NCBI GenBank assembly: GCA_903813345.2
Contig: CAIIXF020000034.1
Coordinates: 1 to 46,796 of the forward strand
From: Owenia fusiformis
Lineage: Eukaryota > Annelida > Polychaeta > Sabellida > Oweniidae
Direction: 5' to 3'
DNA length: 46,796 bases
The notes beneath the pieces were generated by a model. That model had not been told where the DNA came from, did not search any database, and saw nothing but the letters and a program-made list of their open reading frames with translations. Of this stretch, positions 43,975 through 46,796 are shown in pieces; the first letter of the stretch is position 1; each line of letters opens with the position of its first letter. Position numbers and translations under genes: made by a program.

Positions 43975-44619
43975 TTTTTTCACTTCAAGGATACTTGTCT
44001 GTAACTGGCCAATCAGCTTGCAAGATATATTGTTCACCTGCTATTTGGAATACTGCCCCACATCCATCATTAAAGAAGTACCTCTAAACTTGAATATATG
44101 AATAATACTCTACTTGTGGGAGGGCCTTGTAAGGTCTGTCAACTTGTCAATCAGTTTTATCACATATGTGCTTTGACAAATCTGTTGCAGTACTGTATCA
44201 CCTTATATTTTCCTATACAGTGCTACATGAGAGAGGGGTCCACCTTCTCTTCTTAATAACTTGTTCTTGCTATCATTTAATTAAATTTGTACAGTCATTT
44301 AGAAGTATGAATGAATCTTTATTTTGATTATATAATTATTATAAGCAATCACAATAAATTTATTTCTCACTCTCGTGACATTTGTGAGTATTTTCTATGG
44401 CTACAGACAGTTCCAAAGTCTCATTTTACTTGCTGGTTACTTCATTAGCTTTTGAAATATTTTCGCAGTAATCCCTGTTTTTCTCTTCCTTCAATTAAGT
44501 ATATATGTCAAATGTGTCCCAAGCCCTCATGCTATTATTATAGCAATTAAACTTCTTCTCAACTTCTGTTGAGTTGCTTACTAGTTCCAGGAAGCTTCAT
44601 TTATTTATACTCTCCAAAT
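43975..44619. other. No feature recognised
   Basis: AT-rich, without a supported gene. It may include the 5' UTR of the decayed retrotransposon that follows. Confidence 0.5.
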
Positions 44620-45810
44620 ATGATATCACTACTTCTCCTCTTAGCAGGTGATGTTCATCCAAATCCTAGGCCGAATCCGGATGGTGACCTAATATATCTT
44701 TTTTTCAAATATTAATAGTATAGCAGCTGATAATGGAGCCAGATTTGAGTCTTTAAAATTAAGGGTGAACCATATCAACCCTGTCATAATTAGCTTATGT
44801 GAGGCAGGCATCTCAAAATCAAAAATGGATTCTGGTAACTTTGAAATTGAAAATTACAACTCTCTATACTCAGATCATGGGAGAGGCCTTATAATATATT
44901 CACATAATCAAATTGCTTCTAAAGCACTTCCTCCGGAATTTTATATTGATGGATTAGATTGTCTGTTTACCGAATGCAGTTTCAACAATAAAAAGATTCT
45001 AATGGGAGTCTGTTATAGATCGCCTAGCCAAACTGCTGAACAAACCCGTCAATACTTTAAAAACTTTACACAACTCCTTCAAAAAATTGACGATCATGTC
45101 CCCAAGTATGACCATGTGGTTATTATGGGAGACCTTAATGCCAAACATTCGATTTGGTTTGACAATCAAGATGAAAATCTAGCAGGTGTCAAACTTCTTT
45201 AGGCCATTGATGGGTTTAACTTTTCTCAACTTGTAGACAAACCTACACGAATATCCAAAAATTCTACTTCATGTATTGACCATATTATAACAGATTCACC
45301 AGATATCTTCAATAGCTGGACTATAGAAGACCCAATTGGTGGGTCTGACCATAGCACAGTCTTAGCAAATATTAATATCAGGGTTCTTAAGTCCCCACCT
45401 ATCAATAAAACTATTTGGAAATATGATGAAACTAACATTGGAAATTTAAATAACTGTATCAGGGAAACCGACTGGGCGTCTATTTTGAATGACAACTTAG
45501 ACTTAAACAATGTTACGGTTAACTTTATTGATAAGCTGATGAGTATCTACCAGCAGCATATTCCAAATAAATCGATCAAAATCTCCAACTGATATAAATA
45601 AATCTCAATATTTTAAGCAGGCCAAGCATGTGACAAGTCTTATTAAAGAAGCAAAACTTTCTCATGAAAAACTAATTCTAAATACTATGGACAATCTAAG
45701 TAAAAATGGCAAAAGTTATTGGAAAATAATTAGATCATTTCTTGGTAAAAAATTTAATTTATCTGGCATTCCAACCATTCTTGACCCTACAGTCTGTCGG
45801 CCGACGTTAT
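44620..45810 (+). pseudogene. Decayed non-LTR retrotransposon ORF2: endonuclease domain and linker, no reverse transcriptase
   Basis: Starts ATG at 44620 with MISLLLLLAGDVHPNPRP, the usual GDVxxNPGP opening of CR1/jockey-like ORF2. A shift near 44705 leads into the APE-type endonuclease: VIISLCEAGI, GLIIYSH, ILMGVCYRSP, VVIMGDLNAKHSIW, then a TAG at 45200-45202, then FSQLVDKPTR, CIDHIITDSP and GGSDHSTVLANI, the SDH active-site motif. After about 45590 the frame breaks again. The KSYWKIIRSFLGKK and IPTIL linker that normally precedes the reverse transcriptase lies in another frame (to 45812). Similarity stops there, so the RT is missing. Catalytic-type residues remain readable but at least three lesions make it non-functional. 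Confidence 0.85.
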
Positions 45811-45812
45811 AA

Positions 45813-46405
45813 ACCCATTGTTGTTTACCGTTTTTTTTTTAAAGTGCGTACACTGCATGAAACAGGGCAAATACAACTGAATATGTGTAAATATTTTTTC
45901 TATATTCGATGTGAATACATACTAAATACAGCATAATAAGTAAAATATATTCATGATTAATATTTATTGTCGTATTGCATTGTATTCAAACGCATTCCGA
46001 ATTGCAGCAGAATACAACCGAATACACACATGTATACCATCAAATTGAAATTAACGAACCAGTAATCGACCCTGGAGGCATGAAGCGAAACAAATAGTTG
46101 TTTTCTTTAGTGCTTGAATTTATACAAAGTTTTGCATTTCAACTGTCGTTCACAAAGTTATAACATGTACGATCTCAAAATGGAAAATTTGCAAAGACAG
46201 TGGATGGACATTTTTGAATCCTATACACTGTAGTTTAAAAAGTAATAGCAACAATTTAAAAGGTTAGAATGATTAATTTGTTGACATAGATGAATTAAAA
46301 CACATTCAAAAATAACTAAGTCAAAACATCTCTTACAATACAATAACTGCAGAACTTATTTGATTTTGATTTTTCTTGAGTTTTAGTAAAATGTATTTGA
46401 TTGCA
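45813..46405. other. No feature recognised
   Basis: AT-rich; begins abruptly after the retrotransposon linker (near GTCGGCCGACG) and runs to a splice acceptor at 46405. No RT remnant was seen. Confidence 0.5.
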
Positions 46406-46768
46406 GGAAGAAGTAAAACCCTAAATGATCACCTGCCAGCAGGAGCTATGATTGAACCTGACCACATTGAAATTGCCCACCGTTTGCCTGGAAGAGATGG
46501 GAAGCCACGACAAATCATAGCCAAATTCTTTGACCGACTTGTTAAGGACAAAGTAATGTCAAACAAGCGCCACCTAAAAGGCACCAATGTGAGAATTTAC
46601 CATGATCTCAGTCCGAGAAACAGAGTACTACTGAAAGAAGTCAAGCAGCACAACGATATTGATCAAGCATGGTACAATAACATGAAAGTGTATGGTAAAC
46701 TCAAATCTGGTACAATCAAAGTATTCTCAATCAACGATAACATTGACTCTGTCATTGCCAGGTCTTAA
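46406..46768 (+). CDS. Exon encoding an L1-ORF1-like (transposase_22-type) RNA-binding segment
   Basis: A good acceptor (TTTGATTGCAG) precedes 46406. The frame is open to TAA at 46766-46768. The ATG-like starts further left are intronic if the acceptor is used. The encoded ~120 residues show PDHIEIAHRLPG, KPRQIIAKFFDR, VKDKVMSNKRHLKG, VRIYHDLSPRNRVLLKEVK, then a basic strand ending GTIKVFSINDNIDSVI. This is the order of the L1 ORF1 RRM/C-terminal region, including the E/HDLS-x-x-R motif. Related to but clearly different from the 13501-14234 exon. It could be an ORF1 remnant or a host gene built from one; the intact frame and the splice site favour a recently functional sequence. Confidence 0.6.
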   Translation, partial: GRSKTLNDHLPAGAMIEPDHIEIAHRLPGRDGKPRQIIAKFFDRLVKDKVMSNKRHLKGTNVRIYHDLSPRNRVLLKEVKQHNDIDQAWYNNMKVYGKLKSGTIKVFSINDNIDSVIARS

Positions 46769-46796
46769 TTACCTTGGTGTGCTTGGACGATTGCCA

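Noticed and set aside
1-46796. tRNA, rRNA or other structured RNA genes
   Set aside because: No cloverleaf with A/B box pattern, 5S or snRNA-like sequence was recognised by eye; a covariance search would be needed to exclude diverged ones.

Overview
The window is AT-rich, intron-bearing metazoan DNA. A TRIM-type RING/B-box gene, AATAAA signals, splice sites, a non-LTR retrotransposon fragment and very dense mobile DNA point to a marine invertebrate (mollusc, brachiopod, lancelet or similar). The sequence alone does not settle the phylum. Nothing bacterial or plasmid-like is present.

Layout. 1-3300: non-coding, with a six-copy tandem repeat (585-1430). 3319-5498 (minus): the large 3' exon of a RING + B-box + coiled-coil + beta-propeller (TRIM/NHL-like) protein. 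RING and B-box lie in different frames, and the last ~25 codons are repeated in tandem downstream. Two good exon-like blocks with matching splice phase lie upstream on the same strand (10808-11069, 12456-12599). 6212-9010: a transposon-like unit with inverted termini, itself interrupted by an insertion. 9099-9199: a long near-perfect palindrome. 13501-14234 (plus): a terminal exon joining an L1-ORF1-like RNA-binding segment to an IMPACT/UPF0029-like domain, followed by a poly(A) signal.

14645-39163 is the striking part: a 24.5-kb head-to-tail array of 14 non-autonomous elements. Every element starts (plus strand) with CTAGA and a small hairpin and ends in an (AAT)n- or (GAAA)n-rich tail. Read on the minus strand, each therefore ends with a subterminal hairpin, a short spacer and CTAG, with T as the next base, the layout expected for a Helitron/Helentron 3' end. 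Bodies consist of ~477-bp monomers plus minisatellite or polypurine segments. Three left-end types are combined with three right-end types almost freely. One element (34665-35745) has an unrelated body and an unrelated hairpin stem in the same architecture. Five clusters hold 16 small hairpin cassettes in all, and the cassette arms repeat the word found next to the 3' hairpin. One cassette carries the word of the unrelated family. No Rep/helicase gene is present, so any mobility would have to be supplied in trans.

39164-40500 is featureless. 40645-43932 is a ~1.3-kb-armed inverted repeat. Its right side carries most of a FEN1/XPG-like PIN-fold protein gene with a cysteine-rich C-terminus; its left arm is an inverted copy of the 3' half. 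Both copies are broken, and the block is flanked by 40-bp direct repeats. 44620-45810 is a decayed non-LTR retrotransposon (endonuclease part, no reverse transcriptase). 46406-46768 is another L1-ORF1-like exon.

Working together: the only cellular-type gene with a recognisable role is the TRIM-like gene, perhaps with a promoter near a perfect NRF1-type site at 14466. Most of the rest is mobile DNA and its derivatives. Identifications rest on reading motifs by eye; no database search was run.
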